The notes under the pieces were generated by a model. The model did not search any database and was not told where the DNA came from. It was given only the letters and a program-made list of their open reading frames with translations. The translations under genes were made by a program, and so were the position numbers. Below, in pieces: positions 1-8,539 of a stretch of DNA of 64,000 nucleotides; the stretch's first letter is position 1; each line of letters opens with the position of its first letter. The stretch lies in contig NZ_CP081153.1 in the NCBI RefSeq assembly GCF_025140835.1, positions 992,001 to 1,056,000 of the forward strand. The letters run 5' to 3'. This DNA is from Aliiroseovarius sp. M344. GTDB lineage: Bacteria > Pseudomonadota > Alphaproteobacteria > Rhodobacterales > Rhodobacteraceae.

Positions 1-41
1 GGTGCGAAAACAGAGACCGGTGCGGTGGCGGTGTCAGACAT
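1..41 (-). CDS. potG: Start of polyamine ABC transporter ATP-binding gene (partial)
   Basis: Only the first 13 codons are inside the window (MSDTATAPVSVFA). An ATG on the minus strand is preceded by GAGG five bases upstream. The gene lies directly downstream of potF on the same strand, where the ATPase subunit of a putrescine importer normally sits. That the rest encodes a PotG/PotA-type ATPase is inference from position; no ATPase motif is visible here. Confidence 0.45.
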   Translation of the reverse strand, partial: MSDTATAPVSVFA

Positions 42-57
42 GATAACCTCGGAAGGG

Positions 58-100
58 AAAAAAGACGTCTCCCCCCGCCTGTTTTCACAAGCGGGGGGAG
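58..100 (-). terminator. Hairpin between potF and the downstream transporter gene
   Basis: Ten-base perfect arms (CTCCCCCCGC at 69-78, GCGGGGGGAG at 91-100) enclose a 12-base loop. On the minus strand they are followed after five bases by six T (58-63). It lies within the apparent pot operon, so it probably acts as a partial terminator that keeps the binding-protein transcript more abundant than the downstream genes (inference). Confidence 0.7.
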
Positions 101-113
101 CAGGTTTTCAGGT

Positions 114-1199
114 TTAGGTGCCTGATTTGATCTTGGTCCACATACGCGTCAGCACGCGCTGAACCTTCGATTCATAGGGTGATTTGGTATAGAGGTTCTT
201 GACCGTTTCTTCACCCGGATAGATTGCCGGATCGCCGATAACGTCTTCAAGTAGGAACTCCTGGCTCGCTTTGTTGCCATTGGCGTAATAGACGTAATTC
301 GACGCCGCAGCCATGTTTTCCGCATCCATGATGAAGTTCAGGAACTTGTGTGCTGCCTCTGGGTTTGGCGCATCCGTTGGGATCGCCATTTGGTCAAACC
401 ACATAAGCGAGCCTTCTTCGAAGGCGTTATATGCAATTTCCACGCCGTTATCGGCTTCTGCAGCGCGGTCACGAGCTTGCAAGACATCGCCAGACCAACC
501 GACAGCTACGCAGATGTCCCCATTGGCCAGCGCGTTAATGTATTCTGAGCTGTGGAATTTTTGAATGTAGGGGCGGACAGCCATTAGGACGGGTTCGACC
601 TTTGCAATCACATCTGGATCGGCGCTGTCAGGATTTTCACCCAAATATTTCAAAGCCATTGGGATGATCTCGGTGGGAGCATCCAGAAAATGCACGCCAC
701 ACTCTGCCAGTTTTTCCATGTTTGCTGGATTAAGCACCAGCTCCATGCTGTCGATAGGTGCGTCGTCACCCAGAATCTCTGTCACTTTGCCAACGTTAAC
801 ACCAAGACCTGTTGTGCCCCACATATAGTTGATCGCATATTCATTGCCGGGGTCGTATTGCGCGGTGCGCTCTTCAATCACGTCCCACATATTGGCGATA
901 TTCGGCAGCTGGGATTTGTCCAGCTTTTGGAAGGCACCAGCGGTGATCTGGCGTTGCAGAAAATCTGCGGTGGGCACAACGACATCGTAGCCCGAGCCAC
1001 CCGCCAGCATTTTTGTTTCCAGCACTTCGTTGGAATCGAACACGTCATAGACCAGGTCGATCCCGGTCTCTTCTTCGAATTTGGACAGCAGTTCTTCGTC
1101 GATATAGTCCGACCAGTTGTAAACACGCACCTCTTCGGCAATGGCAGCGCTTGCGCCCATCGCCAGTGCGACACTCATAGTTACCCAAGTCTTCTTCAT
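114..1199 (-). CDS. potF: Putrescine/polyamine ABC transporter substrate-binding protein
   Basis: A 361-residue periplasmic binding protein of the PotD/PotF family. The ATG at 1199 is chosen because it follows an AGGGAG ribosome site and opens a Sec signal peptide (MKKTW..., cleavage near AIA-EE). The mature protein begins with VYNWSDYIDEELLSKFEEET, the typical PotF start, followed by the DVV-P substrate-lobe region. An upstream in-frame start at 1310 lacks a ribosome site. It delivers polyamine to a membrane importer whose other genes should lie left of the window. It is transcribed divergently from a GntR regulator, with a 12-base palindrome in the shared promoter region, and next to putrescine-degrading enzymes. 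Putrescine rather than spermidine is inferred from these neighbours. Confidence 0.9.
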   Translation of the reverse strand: MKKTWVTMSVALAMGASAAIAEEVRVYNWSDYIDEELLSKFEEETGIDLVYDVFDSNEVLETKMLAGGSGYDVVVPTADFLQRQITAGAFQKLDKSQLPNIANMWDVIEERTAQYDPGNEYAINYMWGTTGLGVNVGKVTEILGDDAPIDSMELVLNPANMEKLAECGVHFLDAPTEIIPMALKYLGENPDSADPDVIAKVEPVLMAVRPYIQKFHSSEYINALANGDICVAVGWSGDVLQARDRAAEADNGVEIAYNAFEEGSLMWFDQMAIPTDAPNPEAAHKFLNFIMDAENMAAASNYVYYANGNKASQEFLLEDVIGDPAIYPGEETVKNLYTKSPYESKVQRVLTRMWTKIKSGT

Positions 1200-1242
1200 T
1201 ATTCGTTTCTCCCTGTTTGAGGTCGTAACCCCGATGCGCGAC

Positions 1243-1254
1243 ATTTGATCAAAT
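1243..1254. promoter_or_regulatory. Candidate operator palindrome ATTTGATCAAAT
   Basis: A perfect 12-base palindrome in the potF/gntR intergenic space. Close copies lie at 2017-2028 (11 of 12) and 2055-2066 (10 of 12), upstream of the aminotransferase. This arrangement suits an operator for the adjacent GntR regulator. Binding is inferred. Confidence 0.45.
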
Positions 1255-1362
1255 AAATACCATTTGCGCAATATGGTAATATTACGGATAGCATAGTAGG
1301 TTGCTTTCAAAGATTATCTTTGGGGCCAGATTTGGCAAACAATAGTTACAAAGGGGACGCGC

Positions 1363-2022
1363 GTGTCCGAGAAACCCGCGAAATTGCCGGATCACCAACG
1401 TGTTTATCGTGCATTGCGCGAGATGATTCTGTTTGGTGAACTCGCACCCGGTCAGCCAGTGACCATACAAGGTTTGGTTGGTGTGCTGGATGTCGGCATG
1501 ACTCCAGTGCGCGAGGCGATCCGCAGGTTGACGTCAGAAGGCGCGCTGATCTTCAAAGGAAATCGACGCGTGTCAGTGCCGCAGCCGGATATGGCGCAAT
1601 GGAATGAAATCGCCTTCGCTCGCTTGAGCGTCGAGCCAGAGTTGGCTCGTTTGGCTACCAAAAACATAGGCGTGCCAGAGATTGCCAGGCTCATCGAGTA
1701 TGATGAACAGCTGAACACCGCCATCGATCGGGGTGATGTGCGCGGGTATCTGGAAAACAATTACCGTTTCCATGCCTACCTATACGATCTGGCCGAGTCC
1801 GAGGTTCTGTCGTCGATTGCAAATATGCTTTGGCTGCGGGCCGGTCCATCGCTGCGCGTTGTGCTGGGCCGTTATGGCACCGCCAATCTGCCGGACAAGC
1901 ATGTCGAAGCGATTGATGCCCTGAAATCAGGGGATGCTGATCGTGTCGCGGCGGCCGTTCGCGGGGATATTGAACAGGGAATCGCTCAGGTGCGCGAGAC
2001 CCTGTTGGCAGATAAGATTTGA
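1363..2022 (+). CDS. GntR-family (FCD subfamily) transcriptional regulator
   Basis: 219 residues starting at a GTG preceded by AGGGG. Residues about 10-75 form the winged helix-turn-helix typical of GntR proteins (VYRALREMILFGELAPGQ, then MTPVREAIRRLTSEGAL). The C-terminal half is an all-helical FCD-type ligand domain with the ENNYRFHAYLY segment. It lies between divergent potF and the putrescine aminotransferase, so it is likely a local repressor or activator of putrescine uptake and catabolism that senses a pathway metabolite (inference). TTTGATCA palindromes on both sides of the gene are candidate sites. Confidence 0.88.
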   Translation: MSEKPAKLPDHQRVYRALREMILFGELAPGQPVTIQGLVGVLDVGMTPVREAIRRLTSEGALIFKGNRRVSVPQPDMAQWNEIAFARLSVEPELARLATKNIGVPEIARLIEYDEQLNTAIDRGDVRGYLENNYRFHAYLYDLAESEVLSSIANMLWLRAGPSLRVVLGRYGTANLPDKHVEAIDALKSGDADRVAAAVRGDIEQGIAQVRETLLADKI

Positions 2023-2066
2023 TCACATTACAGACTCTTCGTTGACAGCGGAATTTTTGATCATAT
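2017..2066. promoter_or_regulatory. Two candidate operator half-matches upstream of the aminotransferase
   Basis: ATTTGATCACAT (2017-2028, overlapping the gntR stop codon) and TTTTGATCATAT (2055-2066) resemble the perfect palindrome at 1243-1254. They are 38 bases centre to centre and lie about 90-130 bases before the aminotransferase start. They suggest the same regulator controls this promoter. Confidence 0.35.
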
Positions 2067-2151
2067 TCTGGCGACAGCTTTTCGCAGGCAGCGGCGCGGA
2101 CTGATTCCATGCCAGATGCTTTGCGCCGGACTGTTTCTAGGAGTTCCCGAA

Positions 2152-3546
2152 ATGAACAAGATCACAAACCATCTGCCCACGGCCGAGCTTCAAGCCATCG
2201 ACGCCGCCCACCATATGCATCCGTTCACCACTGATGATGATCTGAAAGCAAAAGGTGTCCGCGTCATCACCTCTGCCGAAGGTATCTGGCTGACAGACAG
2301 CGAAGGCGAACGGATCCTTGATGCAATGGCCGGTCTGTGGTGCATGAACATCGGGTATGGACGCAGCGAAATGGCAGATGTGGCTGCTCGCCAAATTCGC
2401 GAACTTCCATTCTACAACACCTTCTTCCAGACAACCCATGTGCCCGCTATTGCTTTGGCCCAAAAATTGGCCGAACTGGCACCGGGCGATCTGAACCACG
2501 TGTTCTTCGCCAATGGCGGATCGGACGCAAATGACACGAACATCCGCATGGTGCGCACCTATTGGGCCGAGAAGGGCCAGCCTGAGCGCCAAGTGATCAT
2601 ATCGCGCTGGAACGCCTATCATGGGTCAACCATTGGCGGCACGTCACTGGGTGGTATGAAAGGGATGCACGAGCAGGGCAGCCTGCCCATTCCGGGCATT
2701 GAGTTCATCGATCAGCCCAACTGGTATTCCGAAGGCGGCGACACCGATCCCGAGGCATTTGGCTTGGAGCGCGCGCAACAATTGGAAGCCAAGATCAAAG
2801 AAGTCGGCCCTGAAAAAGTAGCGGCCTTCATTGGCGAGCCGATACAGGGTGCTGGTGGAGTGATCGTCGCGCCTGACGGCTATTGGGCTGAAATTCAACG
2901 CATTTGTAAGAAATACGGTATTCTGTTGATCGCGGACGAAGTCATCACTGGCTTTGGTCGTACCGGCAATTGGTTTGGCAGCCAGACGCTGAATATCCAG
3001 CCTGACATCATGACCGTCGCAAAGGGTCTGAGCTCTGGTTACGTCCCGATTGGTGCGTCAATCGTATCCGACAAGATTGCCGAAGTGATTGCCGCGACCG
3101 AATTCAATCACGGCTATACCTATTCAGGCCACCCCGTCGCCTGTGCCTTGGCCTTGGAAAACCTGCGCATTCTGGAAGAAGAAGGCATTATTGACAGCGT
3201 TCGCAACGAAACTGCGCCTTATCTGGCCGAGAAATGGCATTCGCTGGCTGATCATCCTTTGGTCGGGGAAACCAAGCTCGTCGGTATGATGGGGTCGCTG
3301 GCGCTGACGCCAGACAAGTCCAAGCGTGCACCCTTTGCGGCGGACGCCGGCACTGTAGGCTACATCACCCGCGAGCGGTGCTTTGCGAATAATCTGGTCA
3401 TGCGCCATTCGGGCGACCGAATGATCATCTCGCCCCCGTTGGTGATCACCAAAGCCGAGATTGACATCTTTATCGAACGCGCCCGCAAGTCGCTGGATGA
3501 GGCGTATGAGATCGTGAAGGAAAAAGGTCTGCTGGTTGCAGGCTAA
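2152..3546 (+). CDS. spuC: Putrescine/omega-amino acid--pyruvate aminotransferase (class III)
   Basis: 464 residues, class III PLP aminotransferase. The ATG at 2152 is selected for its AGGAG eight bases upstream; the in-frame extension to 2116 has none. Visible family marks are the DAMAGLWC/NIGYGR N-terminal region, NGGSDANDTNIRM, the YHGSTIGGTSLGG phosphate site, LLIADEVITGFGRTG (cofactor aspartate) and the TVAKGLSSGY Schiff-base lysine. Family members transfer the amino group of putrescine or other omega-amines to pyruvate. The location between a PotF binding protein and a PuuB-like oxidase supports putrescine as substrate, though beta-alanine or other amines are possible. A hairpin terminator follows. 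Confidence 0.85.
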   Translation: MNKITNHLPTAELQAIDAAHHMHPFTTDDDLKAKGVRVITSAEGIWLTDSEGERILDAMAGLWCMNIGYGRSEMADVAARQIRELPFYNTFFQTTHVPAIALAQKLAELAPGDLNHVFFANGGSDANDTNIRMVRTYWAEKGQPERQVIISRWNAYHGSTIGGTSLGGMKGMHEQGSLPIPGIEFIDQPNWYSEGGDTDPEAFGLERAQQLEAKIKEVGPEKVAAFIGEPIQGAGGVIVAPDGYWAEIQRICKKYGILLIADEVITGFGRTGNWFGSQTLNIQPDIMTVAKGLSSGYVPIGASIVSDKIAEVIAATEFNHGYTYSGHPVACALALENLRILEEEGIIDSVRNETAPYLAEKWHSLADHPLVGETKLVGMMGSLALTPDKSKRAPFAADAGTVGYITRERCFANNLVMRHSGDRMIISPPLVITKAEIDIFIERARKSLDEAYEIVKEKGLLVAG

Positions 3547-3555
3547 ACTAGGGTG

Positions 3556-3578
3556 GGCCGGGTCGATCCCGGCCTTTT
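3556..3578 (+). terminator. Rho-independent terminator after the aminotransferase
   Basis: GGCCGGG (3556-3562), five-base loop, CCCGGCC (3568-3574), then TTTT. It sits in the 45-base space before the puuB-like gene, so some of that gene's transcription would need readthrough or its own promoter. Confidence 0.65.
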
Positions 3579-3591
3579 CCACGAGGGTTTG

Positions 3592-4893
3592 ATGGATCTT
3601 TTGACCGCCAATGACCGGCACGGGAAACACCCGCAATCATGGTATGCCGCCACAGCTGATGCACCTGGACCTTATCCGGCGGCGTCGGGCGATCTGACAT
3701 GCGACGTTTGCATTGTCGGTGGCGGGTTCACGGGCCTTTCTGCGGCTCTGCATCTGGCCGAGCGCGGTTATGATGTCGTGTTGTTAGAGGCACAGCGCGT
3801 GGGTTTCGGTGCCTCTGGCCGCAATGGCGGGCAGGTGGGCATTGGGCAACGCCTTGATCAGGACGCGCTGGAAAAGATGGTTGGGCGCGATGACGCCCGC
3901 AAGCTGTGGCACATGGCTTTGGAAAGTGTTCAGTTGGTGCGCGATATCGTGGCCAAACATGCGCCAGAAGCCGGGTTCACCGACGGTATCCTGCACGCCA
4001 TGCACCGGCCCCGTTACGTGCCCGAAGACCACGCTTATGTCCGCAAGCTGAACGAAGACTATCTATATGATCTGATCCGCACCGTGGATCGCGACGAGAT
4101 GCGCAGTTTGTGCGGGTCGCCAGCCTATCACGGCGGCTCGCTGGACATAGGCGGGGGGCATACGCATCCGCTTCGGCTGGCCTTTGGTATGGCGCGCGCT
4201 GCAGTGGCTGCGGGTGCGCGGATATTCGAGACAAGCCGCGTCACCAGCGTGACAGATGGCGCGAAAGTTGTTGTGAAAACCGATACGTCGCGCATTACTG
4301 CGGGGCATGTGCTGTGGGCCTGCAACGGGTATCTCGGCAATGTCGAAGGCAGCGTGGCTGCACGGGTTATGCCGATCAACAATTACATCCTTGCGACTGA
4401 GCCGCTTGATGAAAGCTTTGCGAAGTCGTTGATCCGCGACGGTCATGCGGTGGCCGACAGCAAATTTGTGATCAACTATTTCCGACTGTCGGAAGATAAC
4501 AGGATGCTGTTTGGCGGGGCAGAGAGCTACGGCTACCGCTTTCCCAAAGACATTGTGAAACTGGTGTCGAAACCAATGTTGGAAATCTACCCGCAACTCA
4601 AAGACACCAAGATCGACTATGCGTGGGGCGGTACTTTGGGCATCACCCTCAATCGCATGCCACACTTCGCCCGCCTTCAAGGCAATGTACTGTCGGCGTC
4701 TGGCTATTCCGGTCATGGGGTGGCAATGGCCACGCTCGGCGGCAAGATGGCGGCAGAAGCAATTACCGGGCAGGCGGAACGGTTTGACCTTATGGCGTCC
4801 GTGCCGACGCCGCGCTTTCCCGGTGGTGTCGCAATGCGTTGGCCGTTGCTGGTCGCTGCGATGTTCTGGTTCTCTCTGCGCGATAAGCTCTAG
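3592..4893 (+). CDS. puuB: FAD-dependent oxidoreductase, gamma-glutamylputrescine oxidase type
   Basis: 433 residues of the DAO (D-amino acid oxidase-like) family. The ATG at 3592 follows GAGGG; the earlier GTG at 3553 lies inside the terminator stem and is rejected. The N-terminal Rossmann motif CIVGGGFTGLSAALHLAERG is followed by LLEAQRVGFGASGRNGGQVG, characteristic of PuuB-like proteins. The C-terminal FAD segment includes SGYSGHGVAMATLGGKMAAE. PuuB oxidises gamma-glutamylputrescine in E. coli, but no gamma-glutamyl-putrescine ligase is seen here, so the substrate may be another amine. Its stop codon overlaps the convergent modC stop (CTAG, 4890-4893). Confidence 0.8.
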   Translation: MDLLTANDRHGKHPQSWYAATADAPGPYPAASGDLTCDVCIVGGGFTGLSAALHLAERGYDVVLLEAQRVGFGASGRNGGQVGIGQRLDQDALEKMVGRDDARKLWHMALESVQLVRDIVAKHAPEAGFTDGILHAMHRPRYVPEDHAYVRKLNEDYLYDLIRTVDRDEMRSLCGSPAYHGGSLDIGGGHTHPLRLAFGMARAAVAAGARIFETSRVTSVTDGAKVVVKTDTSRITAGHVLWACNGYLGNVEGSVAARVMPINNYILATEPLDESFAKSLIRDGHAVADSKFVINYFRLSEDNRMLFGGAESYGYRFPKDIVKLVSKPMLEIYPQLKDTKIDYAWGGTLGITLNRMPHFARLQGNVLSASGYSGHGVAMATLGGKMAAEAITGQAERFDLMASVPTPRFPGGVAMRWPLLVAAMFWFSLRDKL

Positions 4894-5990
4894 CGGGATG
4901 CTCCACCGACATCGCCCGGCGCGACAGCAACGGATTTGACCACCGCGAAGACAGCGGTGCCCTGTCGCAGTTCCAACCCCAGCACAGAGCGTTTCGTCAC
5001 GCGCGCCAGCACACGCCCTGCCGCCGTATCAAGTGAAACGACTGCGCCCGGACCGTCGCCTCGCCGGATGTCTGCAATTGTACCCGGTAGAATGTTCAGT
5101 GCTGATAATCCCTCAGGCCGCGTCTTGGACAGGATCACGTCTTGCGCGGCGATGCGCAGGCGCAGCTTGTCGCCAACAGATCGGTCGACATGTGGCAAAA
5201 GCAAAGGCAGCCCGCCGGCGTCCAGCTCGGTCAGCCCGTCCGGGTGATGGGTTGAAACCCGCGCTTCAATCACGGCGCCGATGTCACGCACGCGGCCGGG
5301 GGTAAAGCTGGGATCGCCCAGAACCTCGGCGGCCGTTCCTTGCCGGACCACCTTGCCCGCGTCCAGTGCCACAACCGTGGTAGCCAGCCGCGCCACCTCG
5401 GTCGCCGCATGGGTGACATAAAGGATCGGGACATCGCTTTCGTCGCGCAAACGCTCGAAATACGGAAGGATTTCGTCTTTGCGGGCATCATCCAGCGCCG
5501 CCAGCGGCTCGTCTGCCAAGATCAGCTTTGGGCGCGCCAACAGGGCGCGTCCAATTGCGACACGCTGCGTTTCCCCGCCAGACAGCCGGGCAGGACGACG
5601 CGACATAAGCGGGCCAATGCCCAACATTTCGACCACGCGATCAAAGGCGGGCTGGTCTTTAGCCTGTCCTGTCACCCACCGGGCGTAATCGAGGTTGCGC
5701 GCGACGCTCATGTGCGGAAACAGGCGGGCATCCTGAAAGATGTACCCGAGTTGCCGTTTGTGTGCGGGCAGGTGCAGGTTTTGCGCGCTGTCCATCAGTA
5801 CCTGATCCCCGACGGCGATGCGCCCAGTTGCGGCGCGGCTCAGCCCGGCAACCGCATCAATCACGGATGTTTTGCCCGAACCCGATGCGCCGAACAGCAC
5901 GGTCAGACCGGCGGGCGCGTCGAAATCCACTGACAGCGCGAAGCTATCCATGGTCTGACGCAGATGGACGGACAGGGCGTGGGGGATCAT
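4890..5990 (-). CDS. modC: Molybdate ABC transporter ATP-binding protein
   Basis: 366 residues. Walker A GASGSGKT at 34-41, signature LSGGE at 136-140, Walker B LILADEP at about 156-162. The C-terminal 80 or so residues (from about 285) have the TOBE/Mop-like pattern expected for ModC (SALNILPGTIADIRRGDGPG). It energises molybdate import with ModB and ModA. The start ATG overlaps the modB stop by four bases, indicating translational coupling. The family is certain; tungstate versus molybdate cannot be told from sequence. Confidence 0.93.
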   Translation of the reverse strand: MIPHALSVHLRQTMDSFALSVDFDAPAGLTVLFGASGSGKTSVIDAVAGLSRAATGRIAVGDQVLMDSAQNLHLPAHKRQLGYIFQDARLFPHMSVARNLDYARWVTGQAKDQPAFDRVVEMLGIGPLMSRRPARLSGGETQRVAIGRALLARPKLILADEPLAALDDARKDEILPYFERLRDESDVPILYVTHAATEVARLATTVVALDAGKVVRQGTAAEVLGDPSFTPGRVRDIGAVIEARVSTHHPDGLTELDAGGLPLLLPHVDRSVGDKLRLRIAAQDVILSKTRPEGLSALNILPGTIADIRRGDGPGAVVSLDTAAGRVLARVTKRSVLGLELRQGTAVFAVVKSVAVAPGDVGGASR

Positions 5991-6682
5991 GCGCCCTCCA
6001 TCCGGTTGGCAAGGCGGCGGGCAAAGACCTCGGACAGGATCAGCGCCGCCATCGCAATGATGATCGAGACGACAACCAGCCGTAGTGCTGCTGTTTCACC
6101 ACCGGGCACTTGCAAAAAACTATAAATTGCCGAGGGCAAGGTTTGTGTCTGACCGGGAATGTTCGACACAAAGGTGATCGTTGCGCCAAATTCCCCCATC
6201 GCTTTGGCAAAGCCAAGGATCGTACCGGTCAGCACCCCGGGCAGCGCGAGCGGTAGCGTGACTGTCAAAAAGACCCGCAACCGGCTGGCCCCAAGGGTTG
6301 CGGCGGCCTCTTCCAACCGTTGATCAACCGCCTCGATCGACAGGCGGATGGCGCGGACCATCAGCGGGAATCCCATGATTGCGGCCGCCAGCGCCGCGCC
6401 CGTCCACTGGAAGGCAATGCTCAGCCCCAACGCATCAAGCACCCGGCCACCGGGTCCGGTGACACCGAAAATCAGCAACAAAAGATAGCCGGTGACGACT
6501 GGAGGCAAAATCAACGGCAGGTGAACCAAGCCGTTTGCAACCTGCTTGCCGGGAAAATCCCACCGCGCCAACGCGTGAGAGACAAAAATGGCAAAGGGCA
6601 GGGAAAGCACCGTCGCCCAGAAGGCGACCTTCAGCGACAGCACGACGGCCTGCCATTCCTGCGGACCAAGCCAACTGGTCAT
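5987..6682 (-). CDS. modB: Molybdate ABC transporter permease
   Basis: 231 residues with about five membrane segments and the permease-ATPase coupling loop EEAAATLGASRLRVFLTVTLP (EAA motif). A typical ModB ending, FARRLANRMEGA, is present. It overlaps modA upstream (four bases) and modC downstream (four bases), so the three genes form one operon transcribed modA-modB-modC. Confidence 0.93.
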   Translation of the reverse strand: MTSWLGPQEWQAVVLSLKVAFWATVLSLPFAIFVSHALARWDFPGKQVANGLVHLPLILPPVVTGYLLLLIFGVTGPGGRVLDALGLSIAFQWTGAALAAAIMGFPLMVRAIRLSIEAVDQRLEEAAATLGASRLRVFLTVTLPLALPGVLTGTILGFAKAMGEFGATITFVSNIPGQTQTLPSAIYSFLQVPGGETAALRLVVVSIIIAMAALILSEVFARRLANRMEGA

Positions 6683-7464
6683 GACCCCTCCAACGTGGTG
6701 AAGCCGTGGTTTTGGAAAACAGACAACACCGCCGATCGCTGCAGCCAGTCCAGAAACGCGCGGGCTGCATCTTGGTTTTTACCTGCGACGATGGCCGCAG
6801 GATACCGAATGGCAGGGTGGCTGTCGGCTGGAAAACTCATGACAATCTGCACTTTCGGTTCGGCCTGCGCATCACTGCCATAGACAATGCCCAGGGGCGT
6901 CTGTCCAAGCGCCACCAATGCCAACGCCGCACGTACATTGTCAGTTTGCGCGACCAGCGGGGCGATGGCGTCCCATTGGCCCAAGGCTTCAAGCGCCGCT
7001 TTCCCATAGATGCCGGCAGGCACCGCCTCGACCAGTCCCATGGCCAGCCGCCGACCGTCGAGATATCCCGCTAGGTCTGCTAACTCATTGGCAGAGGGCG
7101 CGGTCGCGTCAGCGGGCGCAATCAGGACCAGTGTATTGCCCAAAAGATCAACTCGCGAACCGGGCAGGATGTGGCCGCTTTGCTCAAGCACATCCATCCA
7201 GTCCGTGTTGGCCGAAAGGAAAACGTCCGCAGGCGCACCAAGTGATATCTGACGCGCAAGCACAGATGACCCGGCATAAGACAAGTTCACTGTGCTGCCA
7301 GTTTGGTCCTCGTAGTTCAGCGCAACCTCATCCAAAGTGTCCTTTAGGCTCGCAGCAGCAAACACGGTGATATCATCGGCCCAGACAGCCGCCGCGCTTA
7401 TGAAAGCTGCAAAGACCGCGCAGATAAGCGAAGCGGAAAAGGAGAGGGCGCGTGAGGCAAACAT
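6679..7464 (-). CDS. modA: Molybdate ABC transporter periplasmic binding protein
   Basis: 261 residues from the ATG at 7464, which begins a good signal peptide (MFASRALSF..., cleavage near VWA-DD). The mature start DDITVFAAASLKDTLDEVA is the ModA family hallmark; SYAGSSVLARQISLGAPADV and a C-terminal FLDWLQ follow. No strong ribosome site is visible before this start, and an in-frame start at 7560 would bury the signal peptide, so the shorter form is preferred. No modE repressor or Mop protein is nearby. Confidence 0.92.
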   Translation of the reverse strand: MFASRALSFSASLICAVFAAFISAAAVWADDITVFAAASLKDTLDEVALNYEDQTGSTVNLSYAGSSVLARQISLGAPADVFLSANTDWMDVLEQSGHILPGSRVDLLGNTLVLIAPADATAPSANELADLAGYLDGRRLAMGLVEAVPAGIYGKAALEALGQWDAIAPLVAQTDNVRAALALVALGQTPLGIVYGSDAQAEPKVQIVMSFPADSHPAIRYPAAIVAGKNQDAARAFLDWLQRSAVLSVFQNHGFTTLEGS

Positions 7465-7540
7465 GATCGTTGAGCAGATAACGACATGCGGGCAAGGGCG
7501 GCAAGGTCTTTCGCTGCGGCCCGACGGCAAGTTAGGTGTT

Positions 7541-7575
7541 AAAACCAGCCCGCAGATCAAAAGGTTGCGGGCTGG
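7541..7575 (-). terminator. Terminator downstream of msrA
   Basis: Perfect ten-base arms CCAGCCCGCA (7545-7554) and TGCGGGCTGG (7566-7575). On the minus strand the stem is followed immediately by TTTT. It starts eight bases after the msrA stop codon. Confidence 0.8.
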
Positions 7576-7583
7576 CTTGGTCG

Positions 7584-8093
7584 TTATTCTGCTGCGTCAC
7601 GCTTGGGCAGCACCCAGTCAGGACGCACGAAATGGCACGTATAGCCGTGGGGAATACGCTCCAGATAATCCTGATGCTCCGGCTCTGCTTCCCAGAAATC
7701 GCCGACAGGTTCGACTTCGGTCACAACCTTGCCGGGCCACAAGCCAGAGGCGTCGACATCGGCGATGGTGGTCAGGGCGTCGGCCTTCTGCACGTCATCC
7801 ACGTAATAGATGGCGGACCGATACGAGCTGCCCCGGTCGTTGCCTTGCCGCATGGGCGTGGTGGGGTCGTGGATTTGGAAGAAGAACTCCAAAAGCCGAC
7901 GATAGGTGATCCGGTCCGGGTCGAACAAGATCTCGATCCCTTCAGCATGGGTGCCATGGTTGCGATAGGTCGCGTTTGGCACGTCACCGCCGGTATATCC
8001 CACACGGGTCGAGGTGACGCCGGGCAACTTGCGGATCAAATCCTGCATGCCCCAAAAACACCCACCAGCAAAGACTGCGCGTTGTTCTGCCAT
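7584..8093 (-). CDS. msrA: Peptide-methionine (S)-S-oxide reductase
   Basis: 169 residues. The GGCFWG motif with the catalytic cysteine lies at residues 10-15 ([19 protein letters not shown]); the GYTGG and SSYRSAIYY family blocks follow. It reduces the S epimer of methionine sulfoxide. The start is the ATG at 8093, which overlaps the msrB stop codon (TGATG); a TTG one codon upstream is less likely. Together with msrB it forms a coupled protein-repair pair, presumably cytoplasmic as no signal peptide is seen. Confidence 0.95.
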   Translation of the reverse strand: MAEQRAVFAGGCFWGMQDLIRKLPGVTSTRVGYTGGDVPNATYRNHGTHAEGIEILFDPDRITYRRLLEFFFQIHDPTTPMRQGNDRGSSYRSAIYYVDDVQKADALTTIADVDASGLWPGKVVTEVEPVGDFWEAEPEHQDYLERIPHGYTCHFVRPDWVLPKRDAAE

Positions 8094-8539
8094 CAAATAT
8101 CCTCCACTTGATTGATATAGTCGCCATAGCCCTCGGCCTGCATGTCATCACGATGCACAAAACGAAGCGCGGCTGAGTTGATACAGTAGCGCAGACCGCC
8201 CCGGTCTTTCGGGCCATCTGGGAACACGTGACCCAAATGGCTGTCGCCATGCGCCGAACGTACCTCGGTCCGCACCATGCCCAGCGTCGCGTCGCGCAAC
8301 TCCGTCACATGCGCGGGTTCGATCGGCTTGGTGAAACTGGGCCATCCGCAACCGCTTTCGTATTTCTCCGTTGACGCAAACAAGGGTTCGCCCGTGACGA
8401 TATCCACATAGATGCCCGGCTCCTTGTTCCCCAGATATTCGCCACTTCCGGGCCGCTCGGTGCCGTTTTCCTGCGTCACATGGTATTGTTCAGGCGACAG
8501 TTTGGCGATGGCGTCTGCGGTTTTTTGGTAAGTCTTCAA
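8093..8539 (-). CDS. msrB: Peptide-methionine (R)-S-oxide reductase
   Basis: 148 residues with the family blocks [24 protein letters not shown] and [11 protein letters not shown], the last carrying the catalytic cysteine. The paired CxxC zinc ligands of many MsrB proteins are absent, so this is the zinc-free form. It reduces the R epimer of methionine sulfoxide and complements MsrA, encoded immediately downstream with a one-base overlap. Confidence 0.95.
   Translation of the reverse strand: MKTYQKTADAIAKLSPEQYHVTQENGTERPGSGEYLGNKEPGIYVDIVTGEPLFASTEKYESGCGWPSFTKPIEPAHVTELRDATLGMVRTEVRSAHGDSHLGHVFPDGPKDRGGLRYCINSAALRFVHRDDMQAEGYGDYINQVEDI

Noticed and set aside
690..1220. 176-codon frame opposite potF
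   Set aside because: Shadow of the potF coding frame on the other strand; no start signal and histidine/cysteine-rich composition typical of antisense frames.
4890..4893. CTAG shared by the stop codons of the convergent puuB-like and modC genes
   Set aside because: Stop overlap in a palindromic CTAG is a simple consequence of tight convergent packing.
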